Positions 22,454-30,377 of a stretch of 39,856 bases of DNA are shown here, in pieces. The notes below the pieces were generated by a model, which did no database searches, was not told where the DNA came from, and saw only the letters and a program-made list of their open reading frames with translations. Each line of letters starts with the position of its first letter. Position 1 is the stretch's first letter. A program made the position numbers and the translations under genes. Origin of the DNA: Bifidobacteriaceae bacterium (GTDB lineage: Bacteria > Actinomycetota > Actinomycetes > Actinomycetales > WQXJ01); the NCBI GenBank assembly GCA_031279575.1, contig JAITIG010000107.1:1-39856 (forward strand). Reading direction: 5' to 3'.

Positions 22454-22530
22454 GGCCCGACCTCACGCCCGCGCTGGGCCCGACCTCACGCCCGCGCCGG
22501 GCCCGCGCCGGGCCCGCGCCGGGCCCGCGC
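22454..22530. repeat. GC-rich short tandem repeats between pstS promoter and rplQ
   Basis: Two identical 21-bp copies (22454-22474 and 22477-22497) are followed by three perfect 11-bp units of CGGGCCCGCGC (22498-22530). The wider gap 22272-22592 holds, in order, the pstS leader and promoter, the PHO box, this repeat block and the rplQ terminator, with no gene. Confidence 0.8.
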
Positions 22531-22539
22531 CAAGCCGCC

Positions 22540-22582
22540 GCTGCGCCCGGCGGCCAAGGCCCGCCAGGCCGCCGGGCGCAGC
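22540..22582 (-). terminator. hairpin terminator after rplQ
   Basis: A perfect 16-bp GC inverted repeat (22540-22555 and 22567-22582, loop 11) begins 11 bases after the rplQ stop. No U tract follows, as is frequent in actinobacteria. Confidence 0.6.
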
Positions 22583-22592
22583 CCGGGCGCGG

Positions 22593-23171
22593 CTATTCGC
22601 CCTTGTCGAGTTCGGCCCGGATGGCGTCGGCCTCGGCTTGCTCGCGCAGCAGCTCCGCGCCATCGGCCTCGTCGCCCACCTCGGGCGCCTCGTTGGCCTC
22701 CACCAGCGGCTCGGCCGCCTCCACCGGCTCAGCCGCGTCCTCAGCGGCCTCAGCGGCTTCAGCGGCCTCGGCCGGGGCGGCATCGTCCAGGCGGCGGCGC
22801 TTCTTGGGCGTGACCGGCTCGGTCACCAACTCGATCACCGCCATCGGCGCCGAGTCCCCCTTGCGGGGGCCGATCTTGACGATCCGGGTGTACCCGCCCT
22901 CGCGCTCGGACATCTGCGGCGCGATCTGCGTGAACAGCTCGTGGACCACGGACTTGTCGCGAATCGTGCGCATCACGCGCCGCCGGGCCGCCAAGTCGCC
23001 GCGCTTGGCGAAGGTGATCAAACGCTCGGCCAGCGGGCGCACCCGTTTGGCTTTGGCCTGGGTGGTGACAATGCTGCCATGCTCGAACAACTGCTGCGAC
23101 AGATTCGCCAAGATCAGGCGCTCGTGCGCCGGGCTACCGCCTAAGCGGGGTCCCTTGGTCGGGGTCGGCAT
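22593..23171 (-). CDS. rplQ: 50S ribosomal protein L17 with acidic C-terminal extension
   Basis: Residues 1-120 are the L17 core ([19 protein letters not shown], then [24 protein letters not shown] and [19 protein letters not shown]). The last 70 residues are an Ala/Glu-rich tail ([15 protein letters not shown]) of net negative charge. Acidic tails occur in several actinobacterial L17 proteins. AAGGAG precedes the ATG. It is the last gene of the rpoA cluster and is followed by a hairpin. Confidence 0.97.
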   Translation of the reverse strand: MPTPTKGPRLGGSPAHERLILANLSQQLFEHGSIVTTQAKAKRVRPLAERLITFAKRGDLAARRRVMRTIRDKSVVHELFTQIAPQMSEREGGYTRIVKIGPRKGDSAPMAVIELVTEPVTPKKRRRLDDAAPAEAAEAAEAAEDAAEPVEAAEPLVEANEAPEVGDEADGAELLREQAEADAIRAELDKGE

Positions 23172-23189
23172 CTCATCTCTCCTTGGTGG

Positions 23190-24194
23190 TCAGCTAAAGT
23201 TCGGGTCTTCGGACAAGAACTCGGGCGTGGTGCCGGCCTGCGACGGGTCGAAGTCCAGCGGCGAGTCCTTCAGCGACAACCCCAGCGAGGCCAGCTTCTC
23301 CTTGACCTCGTTGATGGACTTGACGCCAAAGTTCCGGATGTCCAGCAGGTCGGCCTCCGAGCGCGCCACCAACTCGCCCACCGTGTGGATGCCCTCCCGC
23401 TTGAGGCAGTTGTAGGAGCGGATCGTCAAATCCAAGTCCTCGACCGCCAAGGCCAGATCGGCGGCCAGCGCCGCGTCGGTTGGGCTGGGGCCGATCTCGA
23501 TCCCCTCCGCCTCCGGGTTGAGCTCGCGGGCCAGCCCAAACAGCTCCACCAAAGTCTTGCCGGCCGAGGCCAGGGCGCTCTTGGGGGTGGTCGCCTTCTT
23601 GGTCTCCACGTCCACGATCAGCCGGTCGAAGTCGGTGCGCTGCTCCACGCGGGTGGCCTCGATCTTGTAGGCCACCTTCAGCACCGGCGAGTAGATCGAG
23701 TCGATCGGGATGCGCCCGATCTCCGCGTCGGCCGCCTTGTTCTGCACCGCCGTGACATAGCCCCGGCCGCGCTCCACCGTCAATTCGATCTCCAGCTTGC
23801 CTTTCGCGTTCAGGGTCGCGATGTGCAGCTCCGGGTTGTGGACCTCGACTCCGGCCGGCGGGGTGATGTCGGCCGCGGTGACCTCGCCGGGGCCCTGCTT
23901 GCGCAGGTACATCACCACCGGGCTGTCGTGCTCGGAGGAGACCACCAGGTTCTTCAAGCTCAGAATGATCTCGGTGACGTCTTCTTTCACGCCCGGGATG
24001 GTGGAGAACTCGTGCAGCACCCCGTCGATCCGGATCGAGGTCACCGCCGAACCGGGAATCGACGAGAGCAGGGTGCGCCGCAGCGAGTTGCCCAGCGTGT
24101 AGCCGAAGCCCGGCTCCAGCGGCTCGATCACAAACCGCGAGCGGTATTCGGACTGGGACTCTTCAGTCAGTGTCGGTCGTTGCGCGATAAGCAC
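23190..24194 (-). CDS. rpoA: RNA polymerase alpha subunit
   Basis: The 334-residue subunit starts with a GTG (MLIAQRPTL, the usual actinobacterial opening). The N-terminal domain, which dimerises and binds beta and beta', includes [20 protein letters not shown]. The C-terminal domain (about 245-315), which binds UP-element DNA and activators, includes [20 protein letters not shown] and [21 protein letters not shown] spaced AAGGA lies 11 bases upstream. rplQ follows by 18 bp. Confidence 0.98.
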   Translation of the reverse strand: MLIAQRPTLTEESQSEYRSRFVIEPLEPGFGYTLGNSLRRTLLSSIPGSAVTSIRIDGVLHEFSTIPGVKEDVTEIILSLKNLVVSSEHDSPVVMYLRKQGPGEVTAADITPPAGVEVHNPELHIATLNAKGKLEIELTVERGRGYVTAVQNKAADAEIGRIPIDSIYSPVLKVAYKIEATRVEQRTDFDRLIVDVETKKATTPKSALASAGKTLVELFGLARELNPEAEGIEIGPSPTDAALAADLALAVEDLDLTIRSYNCLKREGIHTVGELVARSEADLLDIRNFGVKSINEVKEKLASLGLSLKDSPLDFDPSQAGTTPEFLSEDPNFS

Positions 24195-24346
24195 AGGTCA
24201 TACTTCCTTTCCTCGGGGCCCCCGCTATTTGAGGCCCGTTTTCGCCTTGGCCGCCCGGCTCGGCGCCGGTTCGGCCGCCGGCCGCGTTCGCGCGGGGCGC
24301 GGGCGCGGCCTGGGGTTGAGCGGTCGGCGACCGCCTCCCCCAAGGT

Positions 24347-24390
24347 TTGGCACGGCATCGTCCACCAATTGACGCACGATGCCGCGCCAA
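24347..24390 (-). promoter_or_regulatory. 15-bp intercistronic hairpin between rpsK and rpoA
   Basis: In the minus-strand RNA two 15-base arms (24390-24376 and 24361-24347, core GGCATCGT/ACGATGCC) pair fully with one G-U, around a 14-base loop. It begins six bases after the rpsK stop. No U tract follows. It could act as an attenuator or a processing site that sets rpoA output. Confidence 0.6.
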
Positions 24391-24395
24391 GACTC

Positions 24396-24797
24396 CTAAA
24401 CCCGCCGCCGTTTGGGGGGGCGGGCGCCGTTGTGGGCTTGCGGGGTCACATCTGTGATGGAGCCGACCTCCAGGCCGGCCGCTTGGAGCGAGCGGATGGC
24501 GGTCTCGCGGCCGGAGCCGGGGCCCTTGACGAACACGTCGACCTTGTTCACGCCGTGGTCCTGGGCCCGCCGGGCGGCCGACTCGGCCGCCAATTGGGCC
24601 GCGAACGGCGTCGACTTGCGCGAGCCTTTGAACCCGACCTGCCCGGAGGAGGCCCAGGCCAGCACCGCGCCGGACTGGTCTGTGATGGACACAATCGTGT
24701 TGTTGAACGTGGACTTGATGTGGGCGTGGCCGTGCGGGACGTTCTTCTTGTCCTTGCGCCGGACCTTGCGCGCGCCTTGCCTTGTCTTAGGGGGCAT
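24396..24797 (-). CDS. rpsK: 30S ribosomal protein S11
   Basis: The 133-residue product has a basic N-terminal tail, then the S11 fold with [37 protein letters not shown] and [17 protein letters not shown], ending [16 protein letters not shown]. It lies on the platform of the 30S subunit. It follows rpsM by 72 bp. The next gene is rpoA, 201 bp away, with no rpsD between them. Confidence 0.98.
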   Translation of the reverse strand: MPPKTRQGARKVRRKDKKNVPHGHAHIKSTFNNTIVSITDQSGAVLAWASSGQVGFKGSRKSTPFAAQLAAESAARRAQDHGVNKVDVFVKGPGSGRETAIRSLQAAGLEVGSITDVTPQAHNGARPPKRRRV

Positions 24798-24869
24798 GGT
24801 CTGCCTGTCTCTCCTTGCCTGGATGCGTCTTGCGGGTTGCTGGTGTGCGCCTTGGCGGGCCTGGGCGGC

Positions 24870-25250
24870 CTACTTCTTGCCGGCCTTCTTCTTGCCCGCC
24901 ACGGTGCGCTTGCGGCCCTTGCGGGTGCGGGCGTTGGTCTTGGTCCGCTGCCCGTGGACTGGCAGGCCCCGGCGGTGCCGGATGCCCTGGTAGGAGCCGA
25001 TCTCCACCTTGCGGCGGATGTCGGCTTGGATCTCGCGCCTGAGGTCGCCCTCGACGCGGTAATTCGCTTCGATGTAGTCGCGCAGCACCACCAGGTCGCT
25101 GTCCGAGAGGTCCTTGACGCGGGTGTCCGGGTTGACCCCGGTCGCCTCCAGCGTCTTGGTGGCGCGGGTGCGGCCGATGCCGAAAATGTAGGTGAGCGCG
25201 ATCTCGACGCGCTTTTCGCGCGGCAGATCGACTCCAACTAGACGAGCCAT
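24870..25250 (-). CDS. rpsM: 30S ribosomal protein S13
   Basis: The 126-residue protein begins [26 protein letters not shown] and ends in a Lys-rich tail ([12 protein letters not shown]). The H2TH region ([14 protein letters not shown]) and the signature [19 protein letters not shown] are clear. It sits in the head of the 30S subunit. The frame runs on to 25496, but family length and GGGAG nine bases upstream fix the ATG at 25250. Confidence 0.98.
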   Translation of the reverse strand: MARLVGVDLPREKRVEIALTYIFGIGRTRATKTLEATGVNPDTRVKDLSDSDLVVLRDYIEANYRVEGDLRREIQADIRRKVEIGSYQGIRHRRGLPVHGQRTKTNARTRKGRKRTVAGKKKAGKK

Positions 25251-25616
25251 CAGGCGTTTACTCCCTAAAGAGTGCGGTGGAGGTCTGGGCCCACCGCCTC
25301 GCCGGGCGACTCGCTCCCGGCGCCCCGGCCTCCAACCGGGGGTCGCCGCCCAACTGGCCGGCCGGGGGTCCGCCGCGGGCGGCGGGCTCCGGGCCAAAGC
25401 GCTTGTCGGCTCCGTCCGGCCGGGCCGGCCAGGGCCGGCCCAACTCGACTGAAGCCGGGGGCGGCGGCGCGGGGCCGCTTTCCCGGGCGGTGGCAATGGG
25501 TCTTTGGTTATTTTGGCGCCGCCCCTCGGCGCCGCTGGCGCGGCGCTTTGGGCGGCTCGCCGGGGCCTGGCGGTCCCGGCGCCGGCCAGGGCCTTGGCCC
25601 CGGCCTCGCCAGGGGG
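25251..25616. other. 366-bp gap inside the ribosomal cluster, between rpmJ and rpsM
   Basis: This stretch is almost all G and C apart from an AT-richer patch near 25500-25520 (TTGGTTATTTTGG). It contains several short inverted repeats but no coding-like frame in the operon direction. An ACTC/GAGT inverted repeat lies near the rpsM ribosome-binding site. It may hold a second promoter for rpsM-rplQ or a translational control leader; no convincing hexamers are visible. Confidence 0.45.
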
Positions 25617-25730
25617 TCAGCCCTGGCGCTGCTTGTGGCGCGGGTTGGCGCAGATCACCATCACCGTGCCCCGGCGGCGGATGACCTTGCACTTCTCGCA
25701 GATCTTCTTGACTGACGGTTTGACCTTCAT
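25617..25730 (-). CDS. rpmJ: 50S ribosomal protein L36
   Basis: The 37-residue product begins [20 protein letters not shown] and ends NPRHKQRQG. The zinc-ribbon ligands Cys11, Cys14, Cys27 and His32 are all present, so this is the zinc-binding (C+) form. It lies 13 bp after infA and was found by direct translation, being very short. Confidence 0.97.
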   Translation of the reverse strand: MKVKPSVKKICEKCKVIRRRGTVMVICANPRHKQRQG

Positions 25731-25743
25731 GTTCTGTGCGACC

Positions 25744-25965
25744 TCACTTATAGCGGTAGATGATGCGGCCCCGGTCTAAGTCGTACGGGCTGAGTTCGAC
25801 CACGACCCGGTCCTCCGGCAGGATCCGGATGTAGTGTTGGCGCATTTTCCCCGAGATGTGGGCCAGGACCCTGTGGCCGTTGGTCAGCTCAACGCGAAAC
25901 ATCGCGTTGGGCAGAGCCTCGACCACGCTGCCCTCGACCTCGATGACGCCATCCTTCTTGGCCAT
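25744..25965 (-). CDS. infA: translation initiation factor IF-1
   Basis: The 73-residue OB-fold protein reads [20 protein letters not shown] onward, with [20 protein letters not shown] and a close [11 protein letters not shown]-1 fills the ribosomal A site during initiation. The frame is open to 26127, but family length and the GGAGGAAC preceding the ATG at 25965 set the start. It is the first gene of the cluster, with a predicted promoter about 80 bp upstream. Confidence 0.98.
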   Translation of the reverse strand: MAKKDGVIEVEGSVVEALPNAMFRVELTNGHRVLAHISGKMRQHYIRILPEDRVVVELSPYDLDRGRIIYRYK

Positions 25966-26041
25966 GTTCCTCCGCTGGTGCCGGTGTTCTTGCAGTGCGC
26001 GCGCCGCCGGCCGGGCCGAAGGCGCACACGTCCAACCGCAC

Positions 26042-26047
26042 AGTCTA
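26042..26047 (-). promoter_or_regulatory. -10 hexamer TAGACT of the infA cluster
   Basis: On the minus strand GCG-TAGACT-GTG lies 77 bp before infA; this hexamer with a preceding G/C-rich spacer is a common actinobacterial -10. No good -35 is present. Confidence 0.5.
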
Positions 26048-26086
26048 CGCCATCGCGCAACCCCCGCTGCGCCCCCGCCAGTCCGG

Positions 26087-26791
26087 TCAGCCGGCCTGGG
26101 CTTGGCGCTCCGCCAGGCTGGTCTCACGGTGCCGTTCCAAGGCCTCGCTGGCCCACGGCGTGACTGAAAGCCGGATATGCTCCCGCGCCACCCGGGCGGC
26201 GCCGTCCGCCTCCCCAGCCAAGACAGCGCCCGCGATCTGGTGGTGCTGCTCGTAGTCGACCCGGCGCTCGTCCTCGCCTCGGGGCAAGGTCAGGTAGGTG
26301 CGGCGGTAGCGGTCGGCCTTGTCCCACAAGTCGTCAAGCGCCCGAATCATCACCTCGTTGTGGCAGGCGGCGTAGACCGTGCGGTGAAAAGCGCGGTGGA
26401 TTGTGATGGCGCGGTCGGAATTGAAATCGGTGAAAGGCTCCAACTCGGCCAGCGCGGCCGTGATGGCGCTCCGGTCCGCCTCGTCGAACCGCGCCGCCGC
26501 CAACTCCAGCGCCGCTGGCTCCAACGCCATCCGGGTCTCGACCAAGTCGCTGGCCTCTTTCGCCGAGACATCGGCGACATGCACAAACTTGTGCGCGTTG
26601 GCTGACAGCAAACCGTCTGCGGCCAGCCGTTGGACCGCCTCGCGCACCGGTGTCAGCGACATCCCAAGCGATGCGGCGATCTCGTACTGGTCGACGCGCG
26701 AGCCGGGCGCCAGGCGGCCGGACAAGATCATCGCCCGGACCTCCCGGTAGGCCAACTCGCCTTTAGAGAGATATTCGGGAGGCGTGGACAT
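26087..26791 (-). CDS. GntR-family transcriptional regulator, FCD (FadR-like) type
   Basis: The 234-residue product has a winged-helix domain (about 10-75; [20 protein letters not shown], then [20 protein letters not shown], the recognition helix) and an all-helical FCD ligand domain (about 80-215). The FCD metal/ligand residues are visible: Arg/Glu in [11 protein letters not shown], Asp/His in [12 protein letters not shown] and His in [14 protein letters not shown]. Members sense small carboxylic acids or amino acids. It lies at the downstream end of the ABC/asparaginase cluster and is its likely regulator. A strong hairpin separates it from the binding-protein gene. Confidence 0.9.
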   Translation of the reverse strand: MSTPPEYLSKGELAYREVRAMILSGRLAPGSRVDQYEIAASLGMSLTPVREAVQRLAADGLLSANAHKFVHVADVSAKEASDLVETRMALEPAALELAAARFDEADRSAITAALAELEPFTDFNSDRAITIHRAFHRTVYAACHNEVMIRALDDLWDKADRYRRTYLTLPRGEDERRVDYEQHHQIAGAVLAGEADGAARVAREHIRLSVTPWASEALERHRETSLAERQAQAG

Positions 26792-26860
26792 GCCTCAATC
26801 CTTGCGCAAGATGCCCGGGCCGCGCCACGGGTCGCGGCCCGGGGCAGCGACCCGCAGCCC

Positions 26861-26897
26861 GCGGCCCGCGGCCAAGTCGAAGCCGGCCGCGGGCCGC
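26861..26897 (-). terminator. hairpin between the binding-protein gene and gntR
   Basis: A perfect 13-bp GC stem (26861-26873 and 26885-26897, loop 11) follows the binding-protein stop, with a second 7-bp hairpin (26829-26853) beyond it. There is no U tract. It probably ends or reduces transcription before the regulator gene. Confidence 0.5.
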
Positions 26898-26915
26898 AGA
26901 GCCGCGCTCAGAGCG

Positions 26916-28166
26916 CTAGTCCTTGACGCAGCCCTTCAAGCCGGCCGGGATTTGGCCTTCCTCGACCACGCCCTCGTGCCAGCCGTCGTCGCAGGCGCCG
27001 CGGGTGTAAATCCTCCGCTGCGGCGGCTGCTCAAACTTCGCCAGGTCCGGCAGCGGCGTGATCTTCTCGATTCCAGCTCCGGTCTGGGCCGCTGTCAGCG
27101 ACGCCTCGGGCAGCAGGTCCGGGTCGTAAATCGAGACAATGTAGGTGTCGTCGACGTCCTTGAAGTAGTTGCAGCCGTCCACAAACTCGTTCCCTTGGCA
27201 CAGTTTTGCCGTGCTCTGCGTCTGCCAAGGCAGCGGCACCTCGATATTGGCCGGGACTCCCTGCGGCCCGTTCTCCAGGATGTGGAGGCCGAGTTTCATC
27301 GCGATGCCGCCCTGGCCGGGGGTGGCCGAGGAGGCGATGCCCTTCCAGCCGTCCTCGGCCATCTTGCGCATCAGGTAGGCGGAGCCGTTGCCGGTCACGA
27401 ACGCCTTCTTGCCGACCGCTTCGAGCGCTTTGATCACCCCCGGTTCGCCGTCCGCGCTCCAAACCGCGTCAACCTCCGGATGGGCGGCCAGAACCTTGGC
27501 CATCTCCTGCTGGGAAACCTGTGCGTTCCAATCGCCGTAGAACTCCGCCACCACCTCGATGCCGGGGTTCGCGTTGAAGATCTGCATCATGGTGTCGTAG
27601 TGGACGTTGTCCGTCGCGGTGCCGGCCACGCCCCGGTTGATCACCACCTTGCCTTGGCCGCCCAGCGCGTCCACTATCCCCTGGGCCGACTGCGCGCCAT
27701 AGAAGGCGCGCTCCGGGTCATCGCGGAAAGCCGAAGTGATGAAGGACACGTTGTAGGCGCACGGGGCGTTGACAGTCGAATCGTAGAACACAAACGTCAC
27801 CCCTTGCTCGCAGCCCTGCGTGACAACCTGGTCAAGCGCGGTGGGCGACAGCGGGTAGGAAACAATCAGCTTCGCCCCCTTGCCGATCATCGATTGGATG
27901 TCGGAGATCTGCTTTTGGACGTCGGTGCCCGAGATGACCGTCTCGAACTCGTACTTGGCCGCGTATTCGGGAGCGGTCGCGATAGCCTTGGCCAGGTTGG
28001 CGGCCTCGTCTTGCCAGTTGTTGCCCGAGTAGGACATGTTCAGGTAGATGCGCTGCTTCTCAGCGCCGGACCCGCCGGGCGCCTCGTCCTCGGCGGCGCA
28101 GGCCGCCAGCGGAGCCACCAGCGCGGCGGCGGCTAGAAAGCAAAGAGACATTCGGATGTTTGACAT
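26916..28166 (-). CDS. ABC transporter substrate-binding lipoprotein, CUT2/Peripla_BP_4 type
   Basis: The 416-residue product has a lipoprotein signal (lipobox LAACA near residue 24) and a type I periplasmic-binding fold. It shows YLNMSYSGNNWQDEAANLAKA, ISDIQSMIGKGAKLIVSYPL, GKVVINRGVAGTATDNVHYDTM and AVWSADGEPGVIKAL. It is longer than the usual ribose/xylose-type protein (about 330) because of a C-terminal region with several Cys (QGNEFVDGCNYF, GACDDGWHEG) that may form disulfides. Both ATG 28166 and an upstream ATG at 28199 have GGAG nearby; the inner one gives a compact signal peptide. The ligand is unknown; the neighbours suggest it is not a simple sugar. Confidence 0.88.
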   Translation of the reverse strand: MSNIRMSLCFLAAAALVAPLAACAAEDEAPGGSGAEKQRIYLNMSYSGNNWQDEAANLAKAIATAPEYAAKYEFETVISGTDVQKQISDIQSMIGKGAKLIVSYPLSPTALDQVVTQGCEQGVTFVFYDSTVNAPCAYNVSFITSAFRDDPERAFYGAQSAQGIVDALGGQGKVVINRGVAGTATDNVHYDTMMQIFNANPGIEVVAEFYGDWNAQVSQQEMAKVLAAHPEVDAVWSADGEPGVIKALEAVGKKAFVTGNGSAYLMRKMAEDGWKGIASSATPGQGGIAMKLGLHILENGPQGVPANIEVPLPWQTQSTAKLCQGNEFVDGCNYFKDVDDTYIVSIYDPDLLPEASLTAAQTGAGIEKITPLPDLAKFEQPPQRRIYTRGACDDGWHEGVVEEGQIPAGLKGCVKD

Positions 28167-28410
28167 GAAAGGTGCTCCGTTCACAGTTGGGTCGGACATA
28201 GTTCTCCACCCAATTGGGGCCGGTTGGCTCAGCGTCTCGCTGGCGCCCGCCCGGCTGCAGCGGTGGTGTTGGCGCTGGCCTGCGGCGCCAACCGCAGAGG
28301 GACACGCGAAACCGGCCGCACCGGCTCGCGCTTGACCGGCGCCCGTTTGGGCGTCATCGGTATGGTCGGCGATTGTCTGAATACGGTTTGCCGCCCGCGG
28401 CGGCTGGGTT

Positions 28411-29385
28411 TCAACGACCTCCTCTACTGAGCCTTGTCACAACCAGCGCGACCACGATGATCGCGCCGTACAGAACTTGTTTCCAGCCCTCGGCGATACC
28501 GAGGGCGTTGATGTCCGTCGAGAGCAGGGTGAGCAGCGCCGCGCCGCCGACAGTGCCGAGGTATGAGCCCGATCCGCCGCTCATGGCGGAGCCGCCCACC
28601 ACGACCGCCGCGATTGAGGGCAGCAACCACGCGCTGCCGGTTGTCAGGTCCGCCCCGGCTGAATAGCCCAGGAGCAGCACGCCAGCGACGCCATAGGCGG
28701 CGCCCGCCACCGCGTAAACCTCGACTGTGGCCCGTTTGACCCCGATGCCGGCTATCGCGGCCGCCCTCTGGGAGCCCCCGACGGCCGCCGCGGCCCGGCC
28801 GAGGCGCGTTCGGTGCTGAGCCAAGAAGCCTGCCAACCCGACCGCGAGCAGCAGGCAAACCGAGACCGGCACGCCGCCCAGAGCGGCGCCGTGGGCGAAC
28901 AAGGCGGTCAGAGCCTTGGGCGAGGGCTGGGCGGGGGAACCCCGGCTAGCGCCCAGCATGGCCGAGGCCAGCATGGACCCAACGGCCAAGGTGACTATGA
29001 ACGGCGGGAACTTCGCGAACGCCACCAGCGCGCCGCTGACGGCCCCGGCGGCGGCGCAAACCGCCAACGCGGCCGCCACGGCGACCAGCCAGTGGGCGCG
29101 GCCGTTGGCCAAAGTGCCAGCCACAAAGGCGCCCAGGGTCACCACTGGCGCCACCGACAGGTCGAAGCCTCCCGCCAAAATAACTATGCCCTGCCCAAAG
29201 GCCACCACCGCCAGCACCAGGACCAGCGGGGCGACGGAGGCGATCATGCCAAAGTTCGGCAGATCGGGTGAAAACAACCGCGAAGCCGGCACCGTGGCTG
29301 CCGCGCACAGCCAGACGATGCCGACCTGCCAGTTGATTCGGGGCAGCCAACGCTGGCCGGCCACAGGCGCCTCGCTCCGCCTCAT
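28411..29385 (-). CDS. ABC transporter permease, CUT2 (RbsC-like), second of two
   Basis: The 324-residue membrane protein has about nine hydrophobic segments and the RbsC-type motifs GGFDLSVAPVVTLGAF and VVVGGSAMSGGSGSYLGT. The gene's ATG overlaps the stop of the other permease (ATGA), so the two are coupled and likely form a heterodimer. The frame continues upstream through the other permease gene on another reading, which is not used. A 245-bp gap separates it from the binding-protein gene, with a CCGCCGCGGGCGG hairpin near the stop. Confidence 0.9.
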   Translation of the reverse strand: MRRSEAPVAGQRWLPRINWQVGIVWLCAAATVPASRLFSPDLPNFGMIASVAPLVLVLAVVAFGQGIVILAGGFDLSVAPVVTLGAFVAGTLANGRAHWLVAVAAALAVCAAAGAVSGALVAFAKFPPFIVTLAVGSMLASAMLGASRGSPAQPSPKALTALFAHGAALGGVPVSVCLLLAVGLAGFLAQHRTRLGRAAAAVGGSQRAAAIAGIGVKRATVEVYAVAGAAYGVAGVLLLGYSAGADLTTGSAWLLPSIAAVVVGGSAMSGGSGSYLGTVGGAALLTLLSTDINALGIAEGWKQVLYGAIIVVALVVTRLSRGGR

Positions 29386-30377
29386 GCCGGGTCCGCCGCT
29401 CCGCCGGGCTGGGAGACGGCCGCCTGGCGGCGCCGCGCGTTGAGTTTGCCCGCCAACAACGGGATGGCCAGCGCTATCAGGATGACCGCGCTTTGGCAGA
29501 TCCCGGCCCAGAAATCCGCGATGCCGACAGCGAACAGGGTCTTCGGCAGAGCCATGACGGTGCCCGCCCCCAGCATCGCGGCGACGGCCGAGCCGCGCCC
29601 GCCTTTGAAGCTGACCAGTCCCAGAGCCATGGCCGAGAACGCCGAGAGCATGAACGGGGTCCCCGCCGCCGGGTCGCCCGAGCGGGAACCCGCCGCCAAG
29701 AAGATCCCGGCCAGGGCGTAAAACCCACCGGCCGCGCTGTAGACGAATAGCTGCACCGGCATTATGCGCACACCGGACAGCGCGGTCGACGGCAGGTCCG
29801 CTCCGATGGCGAACGCCGCTGTGCCGGTCCTGGTCTTGGTGAAAGCGCACCAGGCCGCCCCCACCAGCACCAGGCAGGCGGCTGGCACCGGGACCGGCCC
29901 GGCCGAGGAGTTGACCAACGCGATGAGCGGCGGCGGCACATTGCCGCCGGGCGCCCGCAAGATCACCAGCGCCAGGCCGGACAGGACGGTGAAGGTCGCC
30001 ACGCTCACCGCCAGGGATTGCAGCCCGGACGCCACCAGGATGCCGTTGACCAGGCCCGCCGCCACACCGACCAAGACAATCAGCGCGAGTCGAAGCCACG
30101 GCGCGCCATCGCCGGGCGCCGACCAAGCGGCGGTAAGCGCGCTGGCCAGTGATATAGTCCCGGCCACCGAGACATCAAAACCGCCGGTGACCAGCACTAA
30201 TGTGGTTCCAACAGCGGCCAGTGCCAGGGGCGCCAGCAGCACAGAGAAGTTTTGGACAGAGTAGAGCGATCGCTCGAACGGCGAAGCCACCCACAGCAGA
30301 CCGTAGACGGCGGCGAAAATGGCCCCGGCCGAGGTTGTTTCCGGGTGCGACTTGACCGCGCTCACGAGGCGTCTCAC
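29382..30377 (-). CDS. ABC transporter permease, CUT2 (RbsC-like), first of two
   Basis: The 331-residue membrane protein shows the same fold: VTGGFDVSVAGTISLASALTA, GLVNGILVASGLQSLAVSVAT and GLVSFKGGRGSAVAAMLGAG. The GTG start at 30377 overlaps the ATPase stop (GTGA), and GGAGG lies about ten bases upstream. The sequence is clearly different from its partner permease, so the transporter has a hetero-dimeric channel, in contrast to the RbsC homodimer. Confidence 0.9.
   Translation of the reverse strand: MRRLVSAVKSHPETTSAGAIFAAVYGLLWVASPFERSLYSVQNFSVLLAPLALAAVGTTLVLVTGGFDVSVAGTISLASALTAAWSAPGDGAPWLRLALIVLVGVAAGLVNGILVASGLQSLAVSVATFTVLSGLALVILRAPGGNVPPPLIALVNSSAGPVPVPAACLVLVGAAWCAFTKTRTGTAAFAIGADLPSTALSGVRIMPVQLFVYSAAGGFYALAGIFLAAGSRSGDPAAGTPFMLSAFSAMALGLVSFKGGRGSAVAAMLGAGTVMALPKTLFAVGIADFWAGICQSAVILIALAIPLLAGKLNARRRQAAVSQPGGAADPA

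Noticed and set aside
24163..24200. Short ORF starting ATGACCTGT just ahead of rpoA with a better-spaced AAGGA
   Set aside because: It gives only a 12-residue peptide overlapping the rpoA start. A leader peptide cannot be excluded, but the usual RpoA start MLIAQRPTL explains the site.
23385..25241. 618-codon plus-strand frame across rpoA, rpsK and rpsM
   Set aside because: It is antisense to three conserved genes and has no motif.
28411..30126. 571-residue fused permease
   Set aside because: The first 247 codons are an out-of-frame reading of the other permease gene. The ATGA overlap and transmembrane pattern place the real start at 29385.
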